Of a DNA stretch of 64,000 nucleotides, positions 51,101-63,802 are shown piece by piece. Position numbers and translations under genes: made by a program. A model generated the notes under the pieces. It made no database searches and was not told the DNA's origin. It saw only the letters and a program-made list of their open reading frames with translations. This DNA is from Tubulanus polymorphus (lineage: Eukaryota; Nemertea; Palaeonemertea; Tubulaniformes; Tubulanidae): the NCBI RefSeq assembly GCF_964204645.1, contig NC_134025.1, positions 11,043,001 to 11,107,000 on the forward strand, in the 5' to 3' direction. The stretch's first letter is position 1. The number at the start of each line of letters is the position of its first letter.

Positions 51101-51573
51101 GCGTGTATTTCATCAGCGGCTACAAGCGGTCAATATGAAAATGTGTAAACATATAATTTCAATATTCAAACGTTTTAGAAAATATGTTTGATATTAGGAG
51201 TATGCAGGTTTCGTGAGATTAGCAATTTATAATAGCATAGCTATCATATACGGCTCCGCGTCCTCTGATGGCATGTGTATTAGGTGACAATTCAATTCAA
51301 TTCTTTATTGATCCTTATATCTTCTATTGATTCTATCAATTATTGATTCTATTGATTCTATCAATTATTGAGAATTTTCAATAAAAAAATTTAAACCACT
51401 ACAAGAGTCGAAGACCCGCTGTATCATCTACCCAATCGCCAAATCTCATCATTCCCCAAATTTCTTAAAACTTCGATTTCACATTTGCAATTCCACATTA
51501 GCTTAGCCCAGAAATTATACATTTTTTTCGCAGGCGTCAAATAATTTTCTAAAATTAATTTTCTTGTTCTTCT

Positions 51574-51640
51574 TTTTATTTGATTTGATTGATTTGATTT
51601 GTACTTACAAGCCACCACACCTGCCCGGAATAAAACAGGA
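51574..51640 (+). repeat. Partial copy of the CCACCACACCTGCC dispersed repeat
   Basis: Only the core is present: TTTGATTTGATT...TTACAAGCCACCACACCTGCCCGGAATAAAACAGG, in the same orientation as the copy at 4454. Confidence 0.5.
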
Positions 51641-52079
51641 GTTCAACCAAAGCATTATGTATATTTCAAAAATGACTGGACGATATCTTACACAAAATTC
51701 AATACATTTTGGGCTTAAATTTAACAATTAGATAACTATACAGGGCGCATTTCCAACTTATTGTTCAATGAAAGGCCACTCTAAATAAGTGGGTTTTTAG
51801 CCTCAACTTGAAAGTGTCAGCACGTAGAGGTGGCACTAGCTTATTCCAGAGTCGGGGACCAGAACGTAAAAAACTGTGATTCCCGAACTTAGTGTAGATT
51901 CTTTCGGATCCTCATCATCGGAGAGTCTTCGTTACGGGGAAACGCCCAACAAAAAAGTAGCCGGACACGATGGAAAGTGAGTAGGTATGTTTCACCGAAG
52001 GATGACTAATGTCCTTTAAGTTTCTCCCACGCTTACCACCGCTGGCGACGTGTACTACTACTCGAAAAAAACTACTACA

Positions 52080-52400
52080 AAATGCTGAAGTGGTTTGTTG
52101 TCGGGTTTGTTTTTTCTCGGCGTCGCCAACGGCTAGTTATGACAACGGCCAGCGAGCCCCGCACGCGTAATTGTCATTGTCATTCAGGTGTAGTACCGAG
52201 TAGTGACCCGAGCCACTTTATCACGCCGGCTAATTGGCCGCCGGCAATCAAGCCCCGGCAAAGTGTACGGCACCGGTGCCCTCTACGTTCACCTCGCCGA
52301 CGGTCTCATTAACTATCGTAAACACGCTGATGACTGATTGGTCATTCTGCCCGATGAACCGGACATCATTAGCGGCGATGCGAGCATCTTTTTTTTATCC
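52080..52400. promoter_or_regulatory. Candidate cis-regulatory block F
   Basis: CpG-rich, repeat-free stretch between repeat-laden flanks. Contains GTAATTGTCATTGTCATTCA, CCACTTTATCACG, GCTAATTGGCCGCCGGC, CAATCAAG and CTGATTGGTCATTC. Open frames across it are low in protein-like features. Inference only. Confidence 0.22.
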
Positions 52401-52505
52401 TTTTTATCCGGTGGATGGAATTTTTTTGCGGGCTACCATATGACGATGGCGAGTGTACAGTATACGACGTAGAGCTGATATAATTAGGATCCGTTGATTG
52501 ACCAT

Positions 52506-52741
52506 AGCTTAGGTTTAGTTTAGTTTAGAAGAGTTTTACATCCCAACTGCAAGTAACAGTGTAACCCTAGTGGGTCTTAAGAGACGGCCAGGGCCTTTTT
52601 ATAGGTTGTTATGGCTCACAACCTAAGTTAGCAGAGCTTAGTCCATGTATGTGTCTCGACAGCCAATGCCAGAGGTGGTTTCGAACTAGGGGCTTCTTGG
52701 TACCCAGTCCACCACTCAACCGAGCTAACTGCACCTAGGAC
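52506..52741 (-). mobile_element. tRNA-derived SINE family 2
   Basis: Minus strand: GTGCAGTTAGCTCGGTTGAGTGG (A box TTAGCTCGGTTGAGTGG), then GTACCAAGAAGCCCC and B box TAGTTCGAAACC, followed by a body with CTGTCGAGACACATACATGG and a tail of TAAAC/TAAACT repeats near 52510. The head is unrelated to family 1. Confidence 0.8.
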
Positions 52742-53550
52742 AATGCGAAAAGTGAATGACACGATTGCATCACTAGAATAGGGGATGGCACTGAATCAAA
52801 GCGATTTGCGATTCGATTTGATTTCATTCTTGAAAACTAAAATGCGGCTTCGGGCTATATCATTTTGAAGTCATGGAACGATGACGTACCGTAACTTTCA
52901 AGTCGCGACTTTCAAAGACTTCGCGATCTTCCAAGACCGACAGACAGACCGACTCAACGACGACATCCATAAAAAATAGCTGTACTGCTTCGTTCTCGAA
53001 TTTCAAGATCGAGTCTCATCAAAGTATTCGAAACTGACGCGATTGACGTGACGCGGATGAAAAAAAAAAGATAGGTTCGCGATATATTTGATCGACGTTT
53101 TCAAACTCCGGGTTCTCAGAAGTCGTTGAAAAATCGCATCCGAGCTCAAGTGATTAATGACCGTAATCGATAAGTTATTCCACTGTTTTCTAAAGTGGTC
53201 AAACAAAAAACGCCGCTTTTCCCCGTCGGCGCAAAACTGAAGATCAAACACGATAAACGCATCGGCGATGCAAGAGACGTCGGAATGTCGTCGGGTTGGT
53301 CATTTCAAGTGCGTTTACACGGTGTGCGTTGATTGCAGCCATCGTCGTCATCCGTGAGAACCGTCTTATTCGTAGATTTCGGAAAAACGAACGACTGAAT
53401 AATTCATCATATTGAATCTTGAAGAAAAATCTTGACGGCGATAGCGAGGAGCGAATAATCTCGGCCAAGGCGCCAATGTCTTTTAAGTAAGATATATTAT
53501 TACTCCATTCTCTCAGGTGAATATAATCAAGATATTTTTGGTTTTTTTCT

Positions 53551-53738
53551 TAACACCCTCAACCCGCTAAGCGCCACACAGGGCATTATAAGCAGGTTCA
53601 ATGTTTTTTTCCCAATTGGTTAGAGACCAGAGGAGAACCTTCCACCAAGAAACTCTGTCGCCACCAGGGTTTGAACCCATAAACCCTGGATTGATGAGAC
53701 CAGTGACCAGCAGCTTAACCGGCCACTAATGCGCCTCT
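53551..53738 (-). mobile_element. tRNA-derived SINE family 1, copy 2
   Basis: Same order as the copy at 39781: AGAGGCGCATTAGTGGCCGG head, CTGGTCACTGGTCTCATCAATCC, GGGTTCAAACCCTGG B box, GTTTCTTGGTGGAAGGTTC, and a tail at GGGTTGAGGGTG. The A box has acquired an insertion. Confidence 0.85.
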
Positions 53739-53884
53739 AGATATTTTTGGTGACGGGTAACACTAGTGGTGCTTTGACGGTTTTATAGTCGATGCGCGAA
53801 TACTAGTTTTTTCAGACATCCATAATTTCACAATTATGCACTTCGATTTAAACAAAAGATGCCGTAAAATCGAACGCCGATCAC

Positions 53885-54044
53885 ACAACTGTATCTGCAT
53901 TTGGAAATTCCGATTTCAAAATCAAACCCCCTGTTTTACTCATGGCAGGTGTGGTGGGTTTGCAAGAGATAAAAAAATCAAAACGAATTAAACTAAATCT
54001 ACCAATCGAATTGTCAATCCGTATTTCAAGGTCAAAACAAGACA
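53885..54044 (-). repeat. Dispersed repeat with CCCACCACACCTGCC core, copy 3
   Basis: On the minus strand it aligns block by block with 4454-4596, including CCCACCACACCTGCCATGAG, CAGGGGGTTTGATTTTGAAA and TCGGAATTTCC. It is the best-matching pair of the family. Confidence 0.75.
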
Positions 54045-56673
54045 TTTTAACTACGATTCTTCGAACATCAGTGTATTTTTTGTCACGAAAAACCTTAACG
54101 AACCAGTTAAGAGGAAGCTGAAACAGAAATAACCGTATCGAATATAAATCCTTCCATACTCGACTAATCGTAATGGACACCTCTCATCGCCGATCATATT
54201 TACCGCCATTTCCACTCTCCGTTTTTGTATTTGCCAAAGATATCCCCCAGCCTTGTCAAAAAGTCATTTCATAATAATATCATCACCGCGAAACGCTACG
54301 AAAACGCTTTTCTCTCGTTTGTTTGAGTTCCTCATCGCGCGGCGCGCTTGTTTTATGACGACAACGCGATGGGCATTTGATTGGCGTGTTTGTCGAACGG
54401 TCTTCGACCGAGTTGACCAAGCGGTATTTCGCAATTAACTGACCATAAACGCGAAGCCGACATAATCGACGAAGCACAACACACGTACCACTTAGCGAAG
54501 CCCTTTTACCGGGTTTAGATACACAAGATAATGCGGCTACTACGACTGATATTTGTTTGCTGATGAGGTGCGGAGTTAATCTCAATTTACTAGAAGCCGG
54601 CCGTATAACGGCGTTAGCCTTTACCTACTCGTCGTGTAGCCCGGCGTAGTAGCGCGATATCGATCGCAGCCGCGCGCTGTTGACACAACGCCGTAATATA
54701 TGGCCGTTGTAGCAATTAAATTGAAAAACCTGACAATACCATAGTAACTTTACTCAGATTCTCGGGGGCCGGGCTAACAATGCGAAAATTGCGAACGCGG
54801 CCGCGGCCTCGGAAATCGATATTTTACGTCTGACGCTCGCCGGAGCGGAAATATTCGCGGTTAGATTAATAAACGGAGAAATATACGCCGGATCGTTGTT
54901 GCTGATGCCAATTCTATCCACCGGACAAATTCTGCATCGGGCGAAAATATCGGAGCAATTTATTTGAATTCGAAGATGACGACGGCGGCGACGTTTTAAA
55001 AACAGCGATCTCCGATACCGCGGACGCCACGCGCGCGCGTGCGTACAGACGATTCCGATAACCGACCGAAACGAATTTCTCGATCGCTATCACCGTCGGG
55101 TCGGTTTTCGCTGCTAGCGCCGATGCCAGCCCGGCAGGTACCGGCTCTTATGCATAATTGATAACGAAGAGGGTATATTCGCCGGTGTTATAGTACGGAT
55201 GATATGAATAACCGGCTGTGTACAAACGCCATTGATTACCTTCGTCGTCGTCGTATATCGATGAAGTCTGTCTGCCGCCCGACCATCAAATATACATGTG
55301 TATTAGTTTTTTTAACGGACAATGGGAAAATATAGTAGTTTATAGAGAAACTGGCACTTCAGAACCGCCTTAAAAACATGGGCAACAACCCTTGATTTCG
55401 GTGAATGAACAAAAGTACCTGCTCTATGGTAACCCCGCTCGATGCTCAATGGATCTATTACATCAGTATTTCCGCATCGAGAATACAATTCACCGAATCG
55501 CCTTTGCAACACACGGCCAACACGACAATGGCTCTGTATATTCCATATCAAACTGAAGCATAATTTCACCCCAATCGACTATCTCACTGCAGTGCATTCT
55601 GCATGATTGCTAGGACAATTCCTCAGTTCTCGGTGAGATTCAAGTCAAAAACATTGGACTTAAACTCGAGACTCAAACTCTATACATGTAGGCCTATACA
55701 ACCACAAACTCAACTGAGGGAACCAGGTCCAGAAGTACAGAAAATACTCGAGGCTCATTTCTCAGTAAATCTAGACTCGCCCCTTTACACTCGATTGATA
55801 AATCATGTGGTCAGCTATAAGGGTTCGGAGCATTCGAAATCTCAAATTCAAATTGCAGGGTATAGTCCGGAGCACGCCAGTCGGCACTACTCATCAAAGT
55901 GGTACAATCGATCATTCATCAGTTTCTGTTTGGATACATGATTATGAATTGTATACATTTCAATTTAATTTCTTAGTCATCGAATTGAAACGATCTGTAT
56001 TTTGAATGTGTTTTGCGGTAATAAAGGTTGGTTTCATCGGTTTATATCCGCATAAACTTCTCTCTTGCCGACTGGAGAGTTCGTAGAGTCCGAATGTAGC
56101 AACGAAATAAACCGTCTGCGAGTGTCGAGTACGTAATTCAATAACCGACAATGGAAACGTCCATAGTTGGTTAACAGTTATTCTGAAAATATACCCTCCT
56201 AGCTTACAATGGCTGTCGAGGATAATTCTTCCGCGATATATAGATCCGTATGAAATTTCAATACCGATTATCAACGATCATTTTTTTATCGAAATCAATC
56301 GAGATTATTGACCATTATCGTGACGGGAAAGACAACCCGCTGCAGTTTGCGCGCGTGTACTCGTGTCTGTATGATGGCGTTCTATTGATTATGATATTTG
56401 ATATTCATTTATCTCTGATACGCTCTCACTGGATGTCCGGCCCAGTCGGCTGTGATTCTGTAATGACCACCGCGCGGATGGAAAAGCCAAATCCTCGAAT
56501 ACAGATTGATGTCTCAATGGACTGTGCATAAAAGCATAAGAGTCGACTTCAATATCTCTGCATGCATAAGACATACAAATGTTTCACCATGTCGTTATAT
56601 ATACATTTACAAAATGGTCTTATTATGAGTGTGAAAAACTGCATATACAAACGAAAAAAGGCATGTTGTAGGA

Positions 56674-57730
56674 CAGGGGCGGATCCGAGGGGAGGGTGCA
56701 GGGAGTGTGTACCCCGTCCTAAATAAGTCAAGCTGCCCTGAAATTTTACGGGAAAATGAAAGTTTAGATTCATAAGCTTCTTCTCTGTTTTTCTGGAAAA
56801 TGAGGTAATGTTTTCCAATGATCAGGTATACCCTTTTAATCATATATGACCTATTTTGGGGGTGAATCCCTCCCCAAATTAGACCCTAGATCCCAAGGGC
56901 GGATCCAAGACTTCTGTGGGGGGTGGACAGGACAAAGTAAAGCACACCTTTTGAAGCGCCGAGCGCCGAAGGCGCGAAACCCAAAAGGGGTGTTCTTAAA
57001 TGTGTTTTGCGACATTTCAGAGGGTCCATTCTAGGAGAAAAAGAAGTCAATATTTAGACTGCATTTTGTAACCTTAGGGTCCAGGAAGGTGCCACAGATA
57101 GGGAAAAAATAAGCACATAAAATTTGAGTTTCATACACATCATCTATTTATTTATACTCTACTCTCGTAATTGCACAGTAATTTGTCAGGTTTTATTGCA
57201 TTTCCTTTCCTCTGATAAAATACTCAAATTTTAAAAAGTTTTCATCGTATATACGTGCCCTTTTTATCAACTTATCTGACATTGCACGTGCCCTTATTCC
57301 CGAAAAGATATAACCGAATATGCCTTTTTCACAGTTTTCATCGTATATACTCTATAAGATGTGCCCTTTTTATTAATTTCTCGGGCATTATAGGTGCCCC
57401 TATTTCAGAATAGGTGCCCTTCTCAAAGTTTTCATCGTATATACACTATAGGATGTGCCCTTTTTTATTAATTTCTCGGGCATTAAAGGTGCCCCTATTT
57501 CAGAATAGGTGCCCTTAGATATGACAGTACAGCATGAATGCCATTTTCAAAGGCAACGTCCTTGACTGCCGAATCGCGCATGTAAATATAGTCGTGTTCG
57601 AGTGATCGAGTGTTAAAAAATTTTCTTCTATTGATTTTTTTCTGACATTCCTGAAAGCCAGGAGGGCACTTTTGATTTTTCAAGGGGGTGGACTGGTCCA
57701 CCCGGTCCACCCCCCTAGATCCGCCCTTGG
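56674..57730. mobile_element. hAT-like non-autonomous element, nested
   Basis: An outer end CAGGGGCGGATCCGAGG at 56674 is followed by a second end CAAGGGCGGATCCAAG at 56894. The matching inverted end CTAGATCCGCCCTTG closes at 57730. CAGGGGCGGATC-type termini are typical of hAT-superfamily elements. The interior has GC-rich GGGGGTGGAC subterminal repeats and no transposase that I recognise. No clean 8 bp target duplication was found, so boundaries are approximate. Confidence 0.6.
57336..57519 (+). repeat. Internal direct duplication of about 91 bp in the hAT-like element
   Basis: GTTTTCATCGTATATAC...CTATA(A/G)GATGTGCCC, ATTAATTTCTCGGGCATTA and GGTGCCCCTATTTCAGAATA occur twice in tandem. A third, weaker relative starts near 57238. 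Confidence 0.85.
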
Positions 57731-58287
57731 ATCCCCCTGAGGCCACACCATGTTTATCAAGAGTTTGGGTTACAATTTCATATTAATAAAGAAACTGTTG
57801 ATATAAGGCCTGAAGCCGAGGCCTTAGTGCAATTTAGTCGATGCAACCGGTCTTAGGAATAGGAGATATGATTGTTACTAGCATAAATGGAAAACTTTCC
57901 AAAATATCTACAACCTTACAATCTACAACCATTTCAACCATTACAACTATTTCATACTCGTTGCTACAACCGAATTATCGCCCGCTAATACAATCCCATC
58001 TGCTTTCACATGGAGACGAAATAGCCGGTCGAAAAATTTAAGGGATGATCGATCTTTCAAGTGGTTTCCGAGCGAATCCGGTCTAAGCGGATGTGAAATA
58101 AAACGACGACGGCAACGCGAAAATCATAAATACAAAAGAACTACAATAGACCGTGTCACAGATGCTTCATCGACGACCATTAATCTTTTCTCGTTCGCTT
58201 CGACGGACCATACATTTTTTCGAACATATCCGATTAGACATATCATACGCTTTGATATTCGCGGCGGTTCTACTGGAAGGCGATCGC

Positions 58288-58308
58288 CAGCAGCAGCAGC
58301 AGCAGCAG
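58288..58308. repeat. (CAG)7 microsatellite
   Basis: Seven CAG triplets. Frames through it give poly-Gln, poly-Ala or poly-Cys, none with supporting context. Confidence 0.85.
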
Positions 58309-59971
58309 CCCCCGCGCGGTTTAAAAATACAACAAAATAAAGAAGAAGAAGCTCGGGCGACGGTGATGATGACGACGATGATAACGCCGCCGGGAACTGA
58401 CACATTGTGCCGGACGCGCGCGACACAAAGACAAGTACTCAGATTACTAACCCAATCCGATCATATAGTGCGTGGACATTCAATCTAACTAATTGCTCGA
58501 CAATATTCTGAAAGTGAGAGAGAGAGAGAGTGCGGTACCGGCATACGCGTGCGCGACCTCGCCAATCTCTCCGGCTAATACCTTTCAGCGGCCGCGATCG
58601 TCTACGGCGGCTATTGACTGGTCAATTATCTTAAGTTAGCGCCGCGTTAACCCGACTGACCCCGGCTGATCCGTATCAGACACTTTCTTATTCGGATCCA
58701 TACCTTGGAATCTCACCGAGGAGATACACCATCATTGATTGACAGATCGAATATCGCACACAAACGGGAAAACTTGCACGGTTCTACGGAAGCCATATTG
58801 AAAAAATCTATATGTTGAAATATTTCGTAGAAATGGTTGCCGTTTAAAAGCTTATTGTATCCAAGCCTAGAATGAACATTTTCTGGAGGTTGGCAGTTTT
58901 ATGTTGAAATGACAGTTTGTAGATATCCGTGGAAATAATCTACAATTCTATGGTATCTCAACACATTTCCCCGACTTTTCCCTGATCTTCAGCTTTAAAT
59001 TACAAAATTCCCTGACCATTACCCGACTTCTTTTAAAGAAAAGACAATTCCCAGGTAAGTGGCCATCCTGCCTTCACAGACACCTACACACGTCTGCGTT
59101 TTTCACCTTCGAAATAAGAAACTAGCGCACATTCTGAACCACGAACAATCAGGCAAGTAGGAGACATAGATAATCCATAAAATGTCAGTGCTCTCGTCGG
59201 GTTAAGGGCGAGTCGAGAGCCGGTGGAGGTAGGAGTATCCGTCACTTAGAACGATTACTACCTTTGAGACAAAGCGTCATTCATCGCCATCAAAGAAAAC
59301 GCAAGTATGCGGTACTGATTGAAAAGGACCAACGATCTTTCATTTCATTTTCGCGCGCGACACTCGACTTTTCAAGATGACCTACACCTCGTATTGAAGC
59401 CAGTTTTTTTTCTTTTTTAATTTCATGAAATTACTCTCTCGCTGAGTCACGGGAAACAACGACTCCCTCGTCGAAAATTACTTTTCACACTTTCATCATC
59501 GACGCCGACGACGACTGCCGTGAGGGACAAGGTCGACATCCGAATAAAACACACCCGTGATCCTTCGTCGTTGTCGTCCACGTCAACCGGACGAAGTCAA
59601 CGCGATCACGGCGTCAGCGGCATCTTCCGAAATCGGCATCGCGGCGGATTACGCATTTTACCCATAAATATTCGATGAGTCCATAAATATAACGGCGTGT
59701 AAATAAGAAACGCGTCAACACAGCCATTACGTAAAGGCTCGCCGGACTTTCTCTCGTGGCGCGTGACTGACGCCATCAACGACGACGCTTTGTTAGATAT
59801 AGATGACGAAATCGAGACGTTTAAGTTAAGGTAATGATTATGTCTATCGGCTTTACCGACGAGACAAAGGGATCTGTTTTACTTATCGACTCATTACTGA
59901 GCCGAACTAATGAAGTTAAATACATCCAGTTGACAGCGCTAGGGGCTTTGGAAAACTTGAACTTACGATAA

Positions 59972-60036
59972 GCCCCTAAGTCCAAGGCCCAGTTACAAGT
60001 CCAAACTGAGCAACGTGACTATGTAACTGGCCCTTG
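59972..60036. repeat. Short inverted repeat
   Basis: AAGGCCCAGTTACA and, about 35 bases on, TGTAACTGGCCCTT, a near-perfect inverted pair. Confidence 0.6.
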
Positions 60037-61419
60037 AACATTGAAGGGAATATGGGCAATGCTACCAATCATATATAAAAAGGAATTCACACAAACAAAA
60101 GAGTATAGTATTTCTAAAGAGACAATTGGGCCAGCAGATAACTCGATTGGAAGATAAGTGGGTTTGATAGAGGGCACTACGGACCCTATGTGTCAAGAGC
60201 GGCATAACAGACGGTGCCCACACCTCATCGATTAACTGTATTTTCTGTCGAACGCGTTACATTTTCGAACATACGCACCTGTCCAGGTGGATTCGAACTC
60301 ACTTCGAATGCTCGCTATCGTGTCAAGGGGCAGCTCGATGCGAAACTGATTACACAGCCGTCGTTCTCGGTTATATACCTGTTAACAAGACGCAATACGA
60401 ACATATATTTTTTCGTTATCGACAACAAGACGCGATTGTATATAATCAGATATGCGACTGCTGTAGTGGCCAACGTGACCAGTGAATCTAAAGCCGACAT
60501 GAAAACACCCGCTCGTAAAACCCTCCGCGACGAAAAACTAAGACGACATCCTTTCATGTACAAATCCGGTTAGTCGACTGGAAGCCTTCCATGTGCCCTC
60601 CTCTCGGTAAATTGGTCAGCGAACGTGCACCGACGGCGGCGCCGATGAGTGGACATGAACTACACGAGTTGCACCTCGTTTCGCTAAGGTTTCGCCGAGA
60701 ACGCGCTCGATATCCCCTCCGTAAATTAGTAAGACTTTCCGACTTATCACAAAAGAAAACGTCGACATCGATAGCTACGGATTACAACAAATCAATCCGA
60801 CGTTTCGCGGACAAACAACTTTTTACTATCACAGGCAGTGACGCAGACCTATACGAGCTCAGTGACTCTCGCATTTAGTGTTTCAAACGCGACTATCCAA
60901 TACTGGAAATGATGACAGAAACAGGCTATAGGCGACAATGCAGTTCTCGGGCCCAGACTCGAACTCCAAAATTACCATGCTTTAGTTCTCATTGCATATT
61001 TGATATATTGTACGTATTTTGGCCCAATAGCTAAAGTTTGTGTTTGAACTTCAACCCTGTTCCTCAGTTATGAGGTCATCTTTAAGGTCATATTTCTGGA
61101 AAACAGCCTAGCTCTGCCACTAGGTAGCACACTGGGCCAATTCTTTGTACCGCACAATTAGACCCCCACACTAACATTATACCCAAGTTTCGTCTAGATC
61201 GACCCACTATTAACAAAGCTAAATAGCTGAAAGACAGACCCACAGACATACACACAGACAGACAGTACAAGAATCAGGAAGCTCGTGAACCAATATATTG
61301 TAGAGAAGTCAGCATTCACAATGAGTTTTCGCCCACATCAACGTGATAGGGACACTTTCCATTCTAGTATGACAACTACCCATCTCGTATTGAATTTCAC
61401 AACGCGTTTTTTCGCTGAA

Positions 61420-61463
61420 GGCCTTTTTCGAGATACGGCCTTTTTCGAGATACGGCCTTTTTT
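61420..61463 (+). repeat. 17 bp tandem repeat, about 2.5 copies
   Basis: GGCCTTTTTCGAGATAC occurs twice, followed by GGCCTTTTTT. Confidence 0.85.
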
Positions 61464-62135
61464 CTAACCCCAAAAATTTCGACACCCGATAAGCGATCAT
61501 TAGTATACGTAGACGACGATACTATTGGCGAAATCGAAGGCGAAATCTCGGGTAAAAAACGATGTGGGCGTGTGTGTCATGTATGTTCACTGTAGCGTAC
61601 GCGATAGCCATGGTGATTCCCCGCGTAACGCTACACTCAGTATCTTCATACGCAGGGCGTCAGTCCATTTCCAGGCCAATAATCTAATTGATTAATTTCA
61701 AATCTAATGTTTTTTTAGTCGACGCTCGTGTCCCCTTAAGAAAATACAATCAAGTGAGTCAGACCGGCGAAAGAACCGTCTGCTTTGATGAACTCGAAAC
61801 GTAATTAACTTTTGATAAAAAGTGACCAATGGGATGGGTACGAGCGCTTGTATGTATGCGCAATCGAGCGCACGCGGACGCGCTGTCGTTCACCCGTGTA
61901 GTTTAATAAAGTGAGTACCGCGCGAAAGCAATCTTGAATGAACAAATTGAAATTAATCAGTCTTTCCGGCGTGCGCGCGCGGAACTGGCGTGAGTCGCAG
62001 TGCAACGGCCTTGATGCACCTGATCGCGATGATGACATTGACGAATGGAAATGGATGGACGGATAGGGGGGGTAGCCGTGTGTCAGGCGGCATGGTCGAG
62101 ATGATTCAAAATTAATAGGAGGGGATATCATCTAT

Positions 62136-62446
62136 AGTCGTGAACACATCAGCATTTTGGCCCACATGCGAGATTAAGCCTGGTCCAAGTTCACATGTTG
62201 TACAGTTCGATCAGGGCCAAATTTGGCTCAACCAAAATCGTCGCACCAGGCTCGTGCCAAATTTCAGCATTTGTCAAATCATTGTGTGTAAATGCTAACA
62301 CCTTGATATATGACAGCATTCTTCAATATCGAGTGAGTGATTTATGCGCGAACGCCCTCTCTAATTAGGCTTGGATCAAATTTGAGTTTGGTCCAACCCG
62401 GGGTCTATTTGACCAGAGCCAAATCTTCTTTGTATGATCGCGGCTT
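62136..62446 (+). mobile_element. CGCGATCACA-ended MITE family, copy d
   Basis: Left end TCGTGAACACATCAGCATTTTGG aligns with copy e; right end TATGATCGCGGCTTA is the inverted terminus. The interior has CAGGGCCAAATTTGGCTC, CTCTCTAATTAGGCTTGG and AACCCGGGGTC, as in copy b. Confidence 0.7.
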
Positions 62447-63802
62447 ATGGTCAGGACTTGCGCTAAATTAATTTAATTTCTAATTTGAATTTTTAAATTT
62501 TTTTTGGGCTCTGAGTATAGGAAGCGTTTCATTCATTGAACGTGCTCCATCCAGTGCGTGTACGTATCATCCTTACCCCATGTCCAGATACCACCACCAC
62601 CGCGCTGATATTGACACAAAGACCCGACGTGACAGTCGGAAGATTGAGAGCTTTGAATTTGAACGTTTTTTTTTTTTCAAACGCCAGCAGAATTAATAAA
62701 TCCCGTCGAGTTACGACAAGGACACGCGGTACTCGGCGACTCGCGGCAATAACAACTGGCCGTATGACAAACAATCTCCGCACTTTAAACTTCATTTCGT
62801 AAAATTTGCTTTGCTGTTATGTCAGCTAGCGCTCGAAACGCATAAACCTCGGCCGAATTGCTGATTCAACCGGTAACGCCGCATGAAAAAGCGAAATTAA
62901 AATACCATTAAAATTTTATGATTTTCCGCATTCGTAGTTTCGCGCAGCCACGGCGAGGACTGCGACGACGACAACGACGTAACAGCGAAATTTACATCCG
63001 ATAAAAATAAATCCGTGCGTCCCAAAAAAAATCGCAAATTGACAGACTGAATGCATGCATGCGGCGCGCGCGCGCAGTCCATTGCTAGTTTTAAAATTTT
63101 AATAACAAAGGGTTGCAGCCGAATGCTTTATAGCCTCGTAAAGATGCGTACGACTAGAAATCTTGATTTCAAATCCGATTTCGCATGTCAAAACTGGTTA
63201 GCGACGTAATCACGACGACACGTAAAATGACCATACATAATGGACGAAAAGCAATTTAAGTTTTCAGCGCGCCGTCGAAACCTAAATTGAAATTTAAAGC
63301 CGTGTCCGTAGCCGTTGGAGCCCGGCGCGTGCGCGTATATTGAAAATCAGTTTTTATTTACGAGGTTATGGTTGCACTGCGCGCGTCGCGCTAGTTTTAA
63401 TACTATTACCGTTACGATACAGTGTACGTAATGAAGAAAAACAGATTCGCAAAAAGCCCCGTTGTCGTCGTCGCCATTTCGTTTAGGCAGGCGGCGAAAT
63501 TGATTCGCGAAATTTAAATTATTGATGACATAATGTGCACCGGCGATGAATTCCACGTTTCAAGAGATACTATCAATATTTGATATTTAGTTCGTTTTAA
63601 TCTGTTTTTTGTGCGTACGACTGCTGTGAATGAATCGTATGAATAGCATGAATGTCATCGAGTGTATGAAACCTGAAATCTCCCGATCGCGAACTAGACG
63701 GAGTAGGTTAGTTATCGATATAATCGGAAGGGCACCGTTTAACGACGCGCTACTGCAGCAAGTGATGGTTCCACTCGCAGTATAGTCGAGGGATCCACTA
63801 TA

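Noticed and set aside
57495-57746. An 83-codon minus-strand frame inside the hAT-like element
   Set aside because: It starts in the terminal repeat and spans subterminal repeats; no transposase motif was recognised.
60289-60345. B-box-like GAGTTCGAATCC on the minus strand
   Set aside because: No convincing A box at tRNA spacing and no second copy to support a SINE.
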